From assembly GCF_907164915.1 (NCBI RefSeq), contig NC_061862.1, positions 92,955,995-93,019,994 of the forward strand: a stretch of DNA of 64,000 bases, written 5' to 3'. Position 1 is the first letter of the stretch. Every line of letters starts with the position of its first letter. The DNA comes from Impatiens glandulifera. Taxonomy: Eukaryota; Streptophyta; Magnoliopsida; Ericales; Balsaminaceae. This document shows positions 47,433 to 60,553 of the stretch, piece after piece. The position numbers and the translations under genes were made by a program. Below the pieces are notes generated by a model. It ran no database searches and was not told the origin of the DNA. It saw only the letters and a program-made list of their open reading frames with translations.

Positions 47433-48692
47433 TGTTAGGATCTAGGTCGCGGCTGGAGGACCGGGGTCGGGCCGGTTAGCGCGTCTCACTTAAAGGGTGG
47501 TGATTAATTCGGTTAGAGATTAACACCGGGGTCTCAATACTACACAAACTGTCACAAACCCTTGAACCAGGTTCAAGCGTGGAAGAGGTTTGTTTCAGGT
47601 TGAAGTAGCACACTCACGAGATAGGCAGAACCGGTTTTTGGATAAAGCAGGTTTGGAAGTTGCTGGGTCGGTTTTGTAACTTAGTGATTAAGTTTAGATG
47701 GTGTAGAGTCGGTCAAAACGGAGTAGGTCGGTTAGTACAGCTCGGTTATAAAGTAAATCAGGCGGAAAGTAAATAACAAGACAAGTTTTTATGGATGTTC
47801 GGACATAAAACTCCTACGTCACCCCTTCCTCTCGAAACCGCGAGAAGGATATTCACTAAGGAATACAAATACAATCCGATCGAGACTTATTTCCTACTCG
47901 ATAACACTCGTACAATTTACACCGAAATTGTAAATACACACTTCAACTTTAGCACTTAGGCCTTTTCTAGAGATAGAACACAATCTTATCACTTGTAAAT
48001 TAATTGTCCACTGTGTCCCGCATTTACTCTTCTTCAGCTGCTCCTTTTATAGGTGAAATATGCCAACGGTCATATTTCATTTCCTTGAATTTGATTGGTT
48101 GAGCAGAGGTTCAGTGATTCAGACCTGGTGGTCAACCTTTCAGACCTGGCGGTCTGTTCTTCCAGTATGTAGGACAAACCGGTTAGGTTTGTCTTTTACT
48201 CAATGTGGTAACTGTCGGTTAGACAGTTGTCCGTACTTGGAAGATTGCCTTTCTGATTTATCCTGAAGTAGAAAGATCTTGTAGGACGGTTTTCTGCAGC
48301 CTATAGATTGTCCTCAGACTTGTATGAATATGGAGATGTTCAGTCTGTTCCTTTGGTATCATTCTCAACAGATACCCGAAGTATCTTCTTATGCTGGTCA
48401 GTTATTTGTCTTCACCGGATGGCTTCCGGTCTGGTCGGTTATTTGTCTTAACCGGATGGTTTCCGGTTATTCCTTTGGCTTCTAAATGACTGGATGTTTG
48501 GTGTTTAGTCAGGAGTTTAGTGTTGACCGATCTTGCCTTCTTTGTGCGGTCATGTTTCTGGTCAGTTTAGGTGTTTGACCGGTTGAGCTTCTTAACCGGT
48601 TCATTGGTTTGACCGGTCCGGTTCTTTGTCTGTTCCTGCATTGGAGGTTTATTTGTGTTAAGTTCTATTAACCGGTCTAATTTTATCTAACA
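47433..48692 (-). repeat. 5' LTR of the Sirevirus-like element
   Basis: 1,260 bp, same ends as the 3' LTR. TATA box TATAAAAGG on the minus strand (48043-48051). It abuts the duplication CTTTT at 48693-48697. Confidence 0.95.
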
Positions 48693-48697
48693 CTTTT

Positions 48698-48927
48698 TAT
48701 CCGTTTGCATCGCACAATTCTCCAGTATTTTTTAACAATGAAAAAAATTGTAATGAACATCTATGGAATTCAAATTTATATTTAGTCCAACCTAAAAGAT
48801 GTGTCAATAAAATTGTCTTAAATATATTTAATTATAAGATCTACATTTTTTGATTTTTTATTTTAGATTTATATCTATTGGATTATTATATTTAACTAGG
48901 AAAATTTTCGTGCATCGCACACGGATA
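48698..48927. mobile_element. MITE-like element with TATCCGT ends
   Basis: The left end TATCCGTTTGCATCGCAC and the inverted right end TATCCGTGTGCGATGCAC are similar, and both continue into an AAATTYTCC-like word. About 230 bp, non-coding. The Sirevirus-like element is inserted at its left boundary. No clear target duplication of its own was found. Confidence 0.35.
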
Positions 48928-49019
48928 ATGATAAAAATAAAATAAATTAAAAAAATTATAATAATATGTATTCAATGTTTAAAATTATTAAAATAAAAAA
49001 TATAACGCTCTCATTTCAC

Positions 49020-49250
49020 ATTTTATTCACTTCGATAAAACAACTTATTTTCTCACATGTTTTATCACATATTTTTTCCGAATGAATCTCTCATTTCGAG
49101 ACTTTACACTTTCACTTTGTCAATCAAATATTTGATTCATATTTTTTAATAATTAGCATCGTGACCTCACACTTTGGTCAATTAAATATTTGATTCATAT
49201 TTTTTTAACCACTTTCAAATGATACCGGTCTATTATTCCTCGACAAACCA
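49020..49250. repeat. Dispersed fragment related to the 28.6-31.0 kb tandem array, inverted
   Basis: Words such as CTCTCATTTCGAGAC, ACACTTTCACTTTG and GTGACCTCACACTTTGGTCA are the reverse complement of the array's blocks. The fragment holds two sub-units about 58 bp apart sharing ATTTGATTCATATTTTTT. Confidence 0.55.
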
Positions 49251-49264
49251 CATCTCAATCACAT

Positions 49265-50134
49265 TTGGTTAAAGGTTGTACTTTTTTGTTATGTTGTAAG
49301 TTCGAAACCTACAAATAACATTTTTAAATTTATTTTTAACCGTTTTAAGTTTATGGGCGGGTCAACCCACAATTTAACCCAAGTATTTATTTACTCTCAC
49401 ATAAATATTCAAATTAACCACAGCTCTCGACCCGGCAATCCGGACACTTTAAAAATTAAGCATCATTATATATATATATATATATAGATTAGTTAGTTAA
49501 AAATTTGAACTTTTATTATTAAAATGTCTCGCGTTCATCAAGTTTGGTGTTGAATCTTAAATATAAAGTGTTGTTAGCCTAGTTGGTTACAGAGTTGTAC
49601 TTGTTTTGTTATGTTGCAAGTTCGAAACCTACAAATAACATTTTTAAATTTATTTTTAACCGTTTTAAGTTTATGGGCGGGTCAACCCATAATCCGACCC
49701 AAGTATCCATTTACTCTCACATAAATATCCAAATTAACCACACCTCTCGACCCGGCAATTTAGACACTTTAAAAATTAAGCATCATTATATATATATATA
49801 TATATATATATAGATTAGTTAGTTAAAAATTTGAACTTTTATTGTTAAAATGTCTCGCGTTCATCAAATTTGGTGTTGATTTTTAAATATAAAGTGTTGT
49901 TAGCCTAGTTGGTTAAAAAGTTGTACTTGTTTTGTTAGTTTGCGAGTTCGAAACCTACAAATAACATTTTTAAATTTATTTTTAACCGTTTTAAGTTTAT
50001 GGGCGCGTCAACCCACAATCCGACCCAAGTATCCATTTACTCTCACATATATATCCAAATTAACCACAGCTCTCGACCCGGCAATCCGAAAACTTTAAAA
50101 ATTAAGCATCATTATATATATATATATATATAGA
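49265..50134 (+). repeat. Three tandem SINE-like units of about 323 bp
   Basis: Three copies with TTCGAAACC at 49301, 49621 and 49947. Units 2 and 3 have a tRNA-like A box (TAGCCTAGTTGG at 49575-49586 and 49901-49912) and a B box (AGTTCGAAACC) about 33 bp further on, the layout of a pol III promoter in tRNA-derived SINEs. Each unit ends with an AT-repeat tract. The first unit lacks most of the A box. The tandem repeat is certain; SINE identity is probable. None folds as a functional tRNA by eye. Confidence 0.65.
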
Positions 50135-50139
50135 TTGCG

Positions 50140-51440
50140 GCTGTGTCACTAACTATTATTTCGCGTGTGTGATTTAATTTATTTTTTTACTTTTATTTAA
50201 AATTATCATATTAAAAGTTTACTACAAATGGAATATTTTTTGGCAATGAAGACTACATGTCATTATTTTCTCACATTTCAAATATATAAAATCATGTATA
50301 AGTGGTCAGCAAGAAAAACAAAAATAAACTGAAAAAAAATTGTTAATGAATACAACAAAAGAAAAAAGAAAAGAAAAAGTGAATCAACAAGATTATATTT
50401 CTTTCTTTCTTTTTATTTATTTATTTTAATTAAAGCATCTCAATTTTAATCAAATGAAAATAATAAAATGGTGCAAGTAGTCATTTGTTACAAATTTTGA
50501 AAAAGAGAATATCTTATTAAAATAGATTACCACTTTCAATAGGTCTAGTAAAAAATAGAATTTATAAATGATTACAAATTCATTGTATTAGATTTTAGAT
50601 AAGAGTGATTACATGTCTAAACATCCCATTGGTGTGTATCATAGTAAAAAATGTATTTTACTTATTTTTAGTCCATATTTGATTTCCTCAATATTTTTTT
50701 CAATAAAATTCATGTATATTAAAAATAAAAATAATCGTTTAAATAGAATGACAAAACATATATGACATAAAAGAAATGATATTCAATAAATTATGGAGCT
50801 CGTAAATAAAGATTAACTACAGTGTCTGATCACTTTATAGTTCTCAAAAAATCTCTAAAAACTTCCATTAACAATAACTTAAAACGTAATCGAGACAAAA
50901 TCTAATCTAATCAATTCATTTCACACTTATTCTGATTTTTGTCTATTACATCAAATAAAAAACTCATAATTGAGAGGATCATGAGTTTGATTTCCTCTTA
51001 TAATATTGTTTTATTTCTCGGTATTTATATATATTTTTAAATAAAGAATGAGAAATATATTGACTGAGAAGTGACATCCTTTGATTGAATTAAAAGTATA
51101 AAAACTTTATTTCTTATTAAATTTTCAAATACACCAAAGAATATTAGATCATTTCTTACAATTTTTGTCAATATATTTTTTGTTCCTATTTTTTTGTTCC
51201 TATTTTTTTATATATAATAATATCATTTAAAAAACTATTTACCTGATTTTAATGATATTAGAAAGGTGTTTACAGAAGGAAACATGTGAATGTGAATATA
51301 TTATCAATTTATCATTCATATAAAATTTATATTTAAAAAAACAATTAAAAAGATTTCTCAACCAAATTAAGATCCAAAATCGAATAAATAAATAAACCCA
51401 AATTAAATATGGGTAGTAGGGTGAGTAAATATTTGCCCCT
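50140..51440. other. AT-rich intergenic DNA
   Basis: No gene or clear transposon seen. Confidence 0.4.
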
Positions 51441-51449
51441 TCAACTGTC

Positions 51450-51790
51450 AGGGGCATTTTTGGTAGGATAGGGAAGGTGTGGTGGGACCTAGCCAGCTAG
51501 CACGCATTACTCACAATTATGGAAAGTAGCGGTTACATTTGTTTGAGAGCGCACGATAAGAATAAATTAATGTTAGTTTTGGGAGTTGTCGAAAAAGACA
51601 GCATCTTTTTTAAATATTATTAAAAATAAAATAAAAACTTTGGGATTCGACAAGGGGAGGAGGGTGCATTCTTTTCTTCTTCTCATCCACATCCCATGAT
51701 TCCCGCTATCGTAAGCCGTATGCATCCGTCGTACTACTCCCTTAAAAAAACACCCCCTCGTGCACTCTTTCTCTTTCTTCCAATTCCCGT
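51450..51790. promoter_or_regulatory. GC-richer island with CT-rich tract
   Basis: A block of mixed composition ending in a CT-rich stretch (CTCTTTCTCTTTCTTCC, near 51765) that resembles a plant 5' leader. No reading frame follows on either strand. Possibly a promoter remnant or distal element. Confidence 0.2.
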
Positions 51791-51799
51791 TTTATTTAA

Positions 51800-54700
51800 T
51801 TTAGGAATATTTTCTCATTTTATTTATTAATAATAAACTAATAGGCCTTAGGTGTGGGCTGTTTAATTTAACCTCTAATTATATACTTTTTAAAGAAAGT
51901 ACTTTTGTATCATATTTTATACATATAATATTTTTTTTTACATTAACAATTCACTTCTTAATAACCTAATAATTAAATAAATTTATACGAACAAGGCTAG
52001 TCATATATATATACAAATAATCTAAGCGTCTCTTCAGGTTCATCATAGCTAATTTAGATAAAATAATAAGTTCTTTAAGATAATATTATTCAAAGATGTT
52101 TTTATTTGGAGTTTTAATAACATTTATGAATTGAAAATCTTGTTTCAATAAGAAATAAAAAAGACTATTTAAAATAATTTTAGTTAACTTACTAAAATAC
52201 TTTTGTATATAAAAATTTATTTAAAAGTAAAATAAATTAATTTAATATTTGATTGATGAATTGAATTATTTAATTATTGAGAGAAATAATATTAATAAGA
52301 GATTATTTAGATTAGATGTCAATAACTTTGATGAAAAAAGTTTTATGTGATTGAAAATTATACTAAAGAAATTTTATTATTTATATATAAGGTATTTTAG
52401 TTTATATAATTAATAATGAACTCATAAATTATTTGAGATTAATGTTAAATTGATTTAGTTTATTATTTTAACTTATTCGAATACTTAAATTTTATTTGAA
52501 TTTAGAAATTTAGCACGGTATTCAAAGGTATGACTCTCAAATTCAACTTAAAGTGTTTTGTTTGATAATCAAAATCGTGACATTTAATCTTTTAGTAACA
52601 AACTTATTTACTTGAGTTAATTTAGTAAATTAGAAATATATCTAATTTTATTTATTCAAAATAACTTATCAGTTTATTATAACTCCTTACAATTATAATC
52701 TTAAATTTAAATAACCTATATCAAAATAAAGACTCAATTTATATATAAATAAGAATTCTATGTATATTCCAAGAAAAATGATAGACCATGTGAACCATTC
52801 AAAGTTCAAACCAAGTATGGTTGACATTATGGAACATCAAAATCACCATCAATGATTCTAAGATGTATAGTTTGATGGGTTTACCATTTTTTCTATTATC
52901 TTTAAAAAATAATGAAAAAATATTTCATATTTAAAAAAAATATATAATCAATAGAGTTAAAATTACTTTCAAAGACTATCAGATGTATATGCAATTGAGT
53001 ACATAAGAAATGGAATTACAAGAGTTTTGTTGGGTTATTTAGAATTTTTATTAATTAAAAAAATTTCAAAGTAAATAAATTGAAGTTGAAGATACTATGT
53101 TTTAAATTGAAAAGTTAGTCTTCAATTCTACTTGATGTGTTTAAGATTTTTTATTTTTGGAAAAGTAAATTGTAAGCTGTCTAAACAAACAAACTGTCTA
53201 AATTTTTAGAGCTAGTTTGAAGTTAAGTTATATATGATTTTAGTTACAGTTTTTATGAAAAGAATTTTTGTTTGATGAAAAATTAAATTAATTAAAAATT
53301 AATATAAAAATAAATAAATAAATTTTAATATTTTAATTGATAAATTAAGTTATTAAAAGAATGAAAGAAATATAAAAAGTGAGTTTTTATTACAAAAATC
53401 CTCAATTCATCTCTTGTAGAGAAACTAGATATGATGTTAAATGTTACAAAGATTAAAAATATTTAAAATAGGGAAGAAAGCAACAAATAGAATGGAGTAA
53501 ATTAAGTGATTAGTAGATATAATAATGTGATTAAGAAAGTATATATTCAAATAATTATAAAATACAAAGATGAAATCATTTAAACAACCCTTTATTAATT
53601 AGTGCACGTATGTTATATATATAACATAAAAAAAGATCGAATCCAAACGGAACATTATAGTGTGAATCATTATTATATATAATAAAGACAGAAAATGAGC
53701 TGGAAGATCTGAAGACAGGTGAGTATTAAAAAATGTGGGTCTTTTTGGTTGATCTAACCGTTGCGGTTAGCATAGCCATAATTAAATACAAAATATTATA
53801 ATATAATATTTGTGAAATGATTATCCCAACCAGATTAATAAATGCACTTAAATTATGTAATTATTGATTCATATATTTATTATTAAGGAACCACTATCGG
53901 TCCTATCTATATAGAAAAAAAAAATGGTTAAAACCATCATTTCAAAAAAAAAAAAAAAAAATCAAGTTGGGATTTTCTTTTTCATTTTCTCGTGCTCCCT
54001 CACTCTTGGTTGACCTCTCAATTTTAGGATGGTCACTTTGTTACTATATTTTACTTGTTTTATGTAATTTGTTTAGTCACTCAAATTCTTTTATTTTAAT
54101 TTTATGTTCATTATTACATTTAGTATGGATAGAGTGATTGGTGTATTGATTTGAATTTAACGAATTATAGAGCTTGGCCGGTGGTATTATACATTTGGAA
54201 ACGATCTATCAAACTCGAGATAAATTGTATGTTTAGTTTGTTTTACAACAATTGAAGAAATTCCACCAAGTAAAATGATTTCTCCCTTACCATCAATTTC
54301 ATGGCTTTTCGTATATTACTAAAATGTTAATTAAGCATTTGAACTATTTGGAACAACTATCAATTAGGTTGAAAATAAAAATACAATACAATACTTTAAA
54401 ATCAAAAAAGGAGAATACTAGTTTTAGAATGACATCAGAATAATCGAAATTGCAGTCATTCACAATTGCCGGATAAGAATTTCTAGTACTTTCAACAATA
54501 GGATTCTTTATTGTAGATAGGGCAATCACCCAATAAGACAGACGAGTTAGTCTTCTCGAGTGATTTTTAAGTTGTTGTTGACATATTTGATTTAGTTTTC
54601 TTTATTTCACTATAGTTGAAGCAAATATATGTTTTTGCTATTTACAATTTTCTTCTCATAGTACTTATTTTTATAAAGACGCTAGTCGTTTTCTAAAAAA

Positions 54701-56577
54701 AATGTTCTTTTAAGGGTTAGGTTAACAAGAAGAACAAGACATCAAAATACAGACTTCCACATAATCTAGTGATTTGCTTTATGTATTAAATTGTTTTCTT
54801 AAGGTAATAAATGCTTAAATATTGTGCTATCCACATGAGCTAAAGGAGTTTTCAACAAAAATCAGTTTATAAATTGGATTATTTATAAAGAATTACATAC
54901 TTTTTGCATGTTAAAAAATAAGATATGTAATTTCCAAATAGATGAGATAAATAGTAGGTGGAGCCGAGGTTGTAAATGAAGAGTTTTGGTTTGATATGCA
55001 AAAGTCATTTGTGGACCAAACAAAAGGTAGTAAAAGAGTAGGCAACACGTCAAAACAAATCAATTAAATACGCCATTCAAATTTCAATGCCCACAAACCC
55101 TAAATTCTTAATTTTTTGGACCCAAATATTTCATCATTTGACAAAACAAACCCTCTCTATTTGCTATAATGGAGGGTGTCAAATATCTTTGAATGGATGA
55201 GTTTAGGGTGGAAATACTATTCCAAATAACTAAAACTAAGCAAGATGCATGGTTTGTAACTTGGACTTGTTTATTATTATAAAAGAAAATTGACTTCAAC
55301 CTAGCTCCCTTCAATGTCTACAACTCTACATTGAATTAGTTATATGGTATTTTAGCCACTGATTTAAATAAATGGAAAGAAAATCGAATTAATGCTATCC
55401 AAGTCAAACATCAAATTAGCCCCTAAAATCTTAAAAAGATCATTCATAAACCTCTCCATTTGTTCAAATTGATTTAAATTCCATTGAAAAAATATTTAAA
55501 TAAAAATAAATGTCAAATGATGCCAAAATATTGTCAAAAACAATTTGGTGAACTTTGTTAGAGAGAAAGTTATATATTAATCTCATCATGGTGAATAATT
55601 ATGTAAGAATTTGAAAATTTATCAATATTTGATAGAAAATAGTATTGTTCTTTCTTGTTGTCAAGCTATGTAAAAAATATAATCAAAACACATTTCTAAA
55701 TATTAGAGATTTGATTATTACTTTTAGTTGTCTCTATCAATCACACAAATTTACCTTCATGCACACTTATAGGATATCAATTAATTTTTACAACCATTTT
55801 AGTTGAATAATGTTGTTGGTATAAAATAAAAATAAAGAACCACCTTCTATTTTAAAAAAAAATAACTAACTATTTGAATAATTGAGATGTTACATGGACG
55901 AATAAATTAATTTTGCTTCATTGAAAAATTGATATATTGGATTTGAATTTTGTCGACGATTCAACAAGTGATGTTTTGATCGATACCAATATATTAATCT
56001 TGTTTTATACCTTCCTCCACTCATTAAGTTTAATTAAAAATATAAAGAGACACAACATTGACAATCAAGATCCATTGGATTTCTCGTGAACAGGGGGATA
56101 GCACAATCTATGAACGCATAGAGGAAACATTACCCAGTTGAGTTGAGTGAATTAATGATACAATATTGAGAAACAAAATCATATTGCAAAAGAGACCCTT
56201 GAGGATCTCTTAACTAGGTGCCTCACACAAATTAAGGAAAACTAGTTCATGAATGAGTTGACAAAGAAGACATCCTTATAAAATTTGGACAAATTCTTTC
56301 TGAATTGAATGGAGCTTGAACAAAGAGTTGTTTTTTACTCACAATCAATATGTCCTTCATATAGATAATTGATTAATGAAATTTATCTCTTCACAAAATT
56401 TAAAGGGTTTGTTTGATGTTTTGCAATGAATTAAACTGAGATAAGGGTATGAAAGGAATTAATGTGGTTATCTGGTGGCAGTTGTTGCCAGCTTTTGTAG
56501 CTATGAAGAATGAAATGTTAATAGTAATAGTGATTCATGACAAACTTGACCAAATAATTTAATATATTTCTTTCTCT
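51800..56577. other. AT-rich intergenic DNA
   Basis: Nearly 4.8 kb without a recognisable gene, transposon or RNA gene. An A-rich run lies at 53945-53961. The short frames near 54.4 and 55.2 kb look non-coding. The stretch 56090-56330 has a more balanced composition but no frame I can support. Confidence 0.4.
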
Positions 56578-56585
56578 AGCTCATT

Positions 56586-57186
56586 TAGGGGTGAGCATTG
56601 GGTGGATTAATCCGTAATCCAATCCAATCCGAATCTTAAATACTAATTCGGATTTGATATTTCGGATTGGATTGAGATCGGATCGGATTGAGTTCGGATT
56701 GAATTAAATCGGATTGGATTAGGATTATCCAAATTATCCAAACTATCTAAATAAAAAATATCTTTTAATTTATTTTTCTTTAAATTAAATTTTATCTCAA
56801 TATAATATATATTTTATTTATCATCACTTTCACAACTAATTTTTTATTATTTTTTAATTATTTTTTATTATTTTTTTCAGATTCAAATTTAATAATAATA
56901 AAAAAATTGAATTTAAAAAAAAAATTTAAAAAAAAAATTAAAAAATTTTTAAAAAAATAAATAAATAAAAAATGAAAAAAAAAATTTTTAAAAAAATTGT
57001 TGACTAATTTGAAGTTGACATATATAAATATTTTTTAGTTTGGATTATCCAAACCATTTTCAATCCAATCCGTATCCGATCCGTATTAATTAGTAAAATG
57101 GTTTGGATTACGGATTGGATAAATTTAGTTTGGATTTAATACGGATCGGACAAAACGGATTGGTTTTACCCAATTGCTCACCCCTA
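56586..57186. mobile_element. hAT-type MITE with perfect 8-bp target duplication
   Basis: 601 bp, inverted ends TAGGGGTGAGCATTGGGT and TAGGGGTGAGCAATTGGGT. Identical 8-bp flanks AGCTCATT lie at 56578-56585 and 57187-57194. Subterminal regions carry repeated CGGATTGGATT words (in both orientations), and the middle is an A/T-rich filler. No coding sequence. The terminal sequence and 8-bp duplication fit hAT. Confidence 0.88.
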
Positions 57187-57328
57187 AGCTCATTAAAACC
57201 CTAGACCATAAATAATTTCTCCTATAAATCTAAAGTTAATGTCCACGTCAACTTACAGTTGTAATCCATATGAGTATTACTTTAATTATGGCCCCATTAG
57301 CCATGCTTATCAAATTAGGCAAAGACAA

Positions 57329-57346
57329 AGAGAGAGAGAGAGAGAG
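57329..57346. repeat. (AG)n microsatellite
   Basis: Nine uninterrupted AG units. Confidence 0.9.
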
Positions 57347-60295
57347 TTGACGAAAGAGAGGTCAAAAAAGTCTTAGAAAAATACAAAGGAAAAAGTTTAA
57401 TAAGCAAATGGCAAAATGTGATTAGACAGTTCAATTTGATAATAACATGCACTTAACTTTAAATGATGAACTCCAACCATTCAAATCATTATTTATTTAG
57501 TTATAATGATGAGCTTTGTGTTTTGGCAACCTAATCCAACATCTCATGATCCAAACCATAACCATTTTCTAACAAATAGTCTATCTCAATTATAGTTAAA
57601 AATATCAAATTGTGAGAGATCATAACAGTAAAATGTTATACTAACCTACTTTATAAATTGATTCTTTATAAATTGATTCGTAATAGTTGAATTGAACAAC
57701 ACCGTTTAAGAGAAGAAAGAGAGAAACAAGTGACACTTTTATAAAATATGTAGCCTAGATTTAATATAGTGCATTTCTTTGTTTTTCTTTTAAAAAGTAC
57801 AACATTTTATAAGTGTATATTTAGAGGTATAAGATATGTTTATTTTTTCACAAATCAAATCTAGTGATTACAAAAATTTCAGTAAAAATTTAACGCGCAT
57901 CTTTCAAGTGAAAATATTATTTTTATATAGCTCTTTCCTTTATTTTTAATACGAGAATTTCGTGGTTGGCCTGAAAAGACTTTGATCTATAATTATGCCT
58001 ATGATTCTTATGTTTCACCATGCTAAGATCTCGTTTATCGGGTCATTTGTCAAACAAACATTTTCATGTGTTTTAACAAGTACTTTTTTAATACTTATTT
58101 AAAATTTTAAATTAAAGTAGTTATCTAATTTATTTATAACTTACTATTTTCTAATTATAAATAGTAATATTTATAATGCTTGTCTAACCAAACATTACAA
58201 AGTTTATCATACATAGTTTAATTAATTAGTGATTAAACAAATTAATATTTTTTTATTAAAAACTATTTATTATATGCCCATCCCCTAATCCCTTTTATAA
58301 TTAGTTGCAATTAGTTAGATTATATTATTTGTAATTATTAGAGGAATGTATGTATTTTGCTTATTTGCTTATGGGTTCACTTATTAATTCTTAATTTGTT
58401 TTGGACTTTTTTCTGTTTTTTCTATTATATATTTTAATTATTCCATTTTATCAATATTTTTGTCTTAACATCTTTTATAAGACTACCCTTGTTTAAATAA
58501 GATGAGTATTACCTACTCATTTAGATGAAAATTATAATTACAAACTCTAATTAAATACTTAATAGTTAATATGTAGTTTTTATTTAAATCTTAGTAATTT
58601 ACTTTTGAGAAAGCTAGCACGATCTTACATAACTCTACACTTCAATTTAAGACATTAATTCTTAATAAGAGTCGAAACTCAACTATATATCTAAACCATA
58701 TTTTATATATACTATTTTTTTTTTATAAATTTAAATTAATAGGATTTATTTGGAGGGATGCTACCAATGTACTTTGGTTTCTATATTGTCACAATATATG
58801 CAGTATGGGGGAGTCATATTTGATCCAATAATTGATATCTATATATAGATTGATAGAAACTATTCATCTTGAGAAGTTATTTATGATTAAAATAAAATAA
58901 AAAGAGTGCAACAAAATTCCAATAACTTTTTTTTCCATAAGAAGAACCCCACTCTTCCATCACATTCAAATGAACAGTCAATATATTCCCAGCAAAAGAA
59001 AAAAGCCAATAAATGAATGAACCTTTTGTTGTCACCTTACTTTATTCAACAAAAATTGCAATGACTGAGTCACCATAAGAAATTATTTTCAATCCAAGTT
59101 ATGTTTTGCACTATTTAATTTGAGAAAAACAAACCATGTCCACCTTTTGAGAATAATAGCTCCTGAGCATTTTGTTGTGTATTATCATCTCCTTTCTTTA
59201 GCGTTTTTTTTCTATATTTTTAAGTCTTAATAAGTCGCAGTTATATAATAAGTTTTTAAATTAGTTTTTAGCAAATAAGTTACCGCGTATATATAAAAAC
59301 AAAAATACCTGAGCATTTAGCTTAAGCGGGGTAATCTAGAGCAAACAAGAAAGATAAGCTGGAGCAATTAAACGTATTAAATACATTCAATAATAGTGAT
59401 TCAGATGAGATGAATATCTGAATGTTTTTTAAATAATAAGCTAACTCAAACTAGTCCATATATGAATGATTTATTGTCTTTAATTCTGGTTAGGTGAGAG
59501 GTCATTGTATTGGTTTTGTCCGCTGTGAATTTTTGAAATCTTAATTTGGCAAATGTATATCTAACTTTCACTCACTCATCCAAAGCAAAAGCAGAAATGT
59601 GTTGAAAATATATATATATCGCCTTGTTTAGAATTCAATGGATTCCAACCAGTTTTGACTGTGTTTTTTTTTTTTCTCTGAATCAAGATGTATTGAATGT
59701 ATGAATATTTTCATTGATTTATAATCAACACAAAAGTCACATTTTTTTTTTCAATCTGGTCGCTTGCCTTACTCATTCAGCCTTGAACTTGTGATGATTT
59801 CTATATTGAGAACTAGTATTTTCATTATTTTGTCTTTGATCTTAGATTTGGCAGTGCTTAATCATTTATCGTGTTAAGTTTAGTTTAATTTAGTCTTTTT
59901 TTTTTCTTTTGAAACTAGAAAACAATTTTATTGATCCATAATTTTCGTGAATGTCGCAAAATTAATGGTGAAAATTAACCTATCTAAAAATGTATCAATA
60001 TGACACGATTTGTCATAAGTTATCCGGATACAAACTCAAGTATCAAAAGAGTGTTAATACTTGTGATATTATTACAAGACGGACACATAAAACTCATATC
60101 AACACACTCAATCAATCAACGCTCTAGGTTATGGAGATTCAGTATCAACTTCATTATTAGGATATCTACTTGACATCTTCCATATCTAGTTAATGTCATT
60201 GTGCATTTTGTACACTTCCTTTTCCACGAACTCAAGTGTACTTTTTGGGCTTGGGTTAGGCTGACCTAGTTATTGCCTAAGATATTTATAGAGTT

Positions 60296-60553
60296 GGTTC
60301 TCTTTGGGTTTTTTTAAAAACTAAACCCAAATCAATTTTCTAATCAATCACTTCTCAATAATCACATCACTCATTTCATTAACCAAAATATCAAAATACC
60401 CTCTATTTTAAATTATTATTTATTATTTTATTTATATATCAATACTCTTTAAGTCTTTTTACCAAAAATAATCATCACTTTCTCAAAATCATCACCAATC
60501 ATTATTTTTTTCTCCCTCTTGGTTTTTAAAAAAATTCCAATCCGAACAAGGCC
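60296..60553. mobile_element. Possible old MITE
   Basis: The left end GGTTCTCTTTGGGTT and the inverted right end GGCCTTGTTCGGATT are partly similar, and both continue into TTTTTAAAAAC words. About 258 bp. The target duplication is not recognisable. Confidence 0.3.

Larger units (their letters stand above)
33827..48692 (-). mobile_element. Sirevirus-like Ty1/copia retrotransposon with a three-gene accessory region
   Basis: A 14.87-kb element on the minus strand. LTRs of about 1.26 kb lie at 33827-35085 and 47433-48692, with a perfect initiator tRNA-Met PBS and a PPT. The 5-bp duplication CTTTT flanks it (33822-33826, 48693-48697). LTRs differ at about 50 positions of 1,260 by eye (about 4%), younger than the TNT1-like element. 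Integrase, RT and RNase H signatures ([35 protein letters not shown]) are those I associate with the Sirevirus lineage. Three accessory genes lie between pol and the 3' LTR. A solo LTR of the same family is nested inside (39492-40811). Confidence 0.93.

Noticed and set aside
49575..49955. tRNA gene
   Set aside because: A and B boxes are present but the intervening sequence does not fold as a cloverleaf and there is no acceptor stem; better explained as SINE heads.
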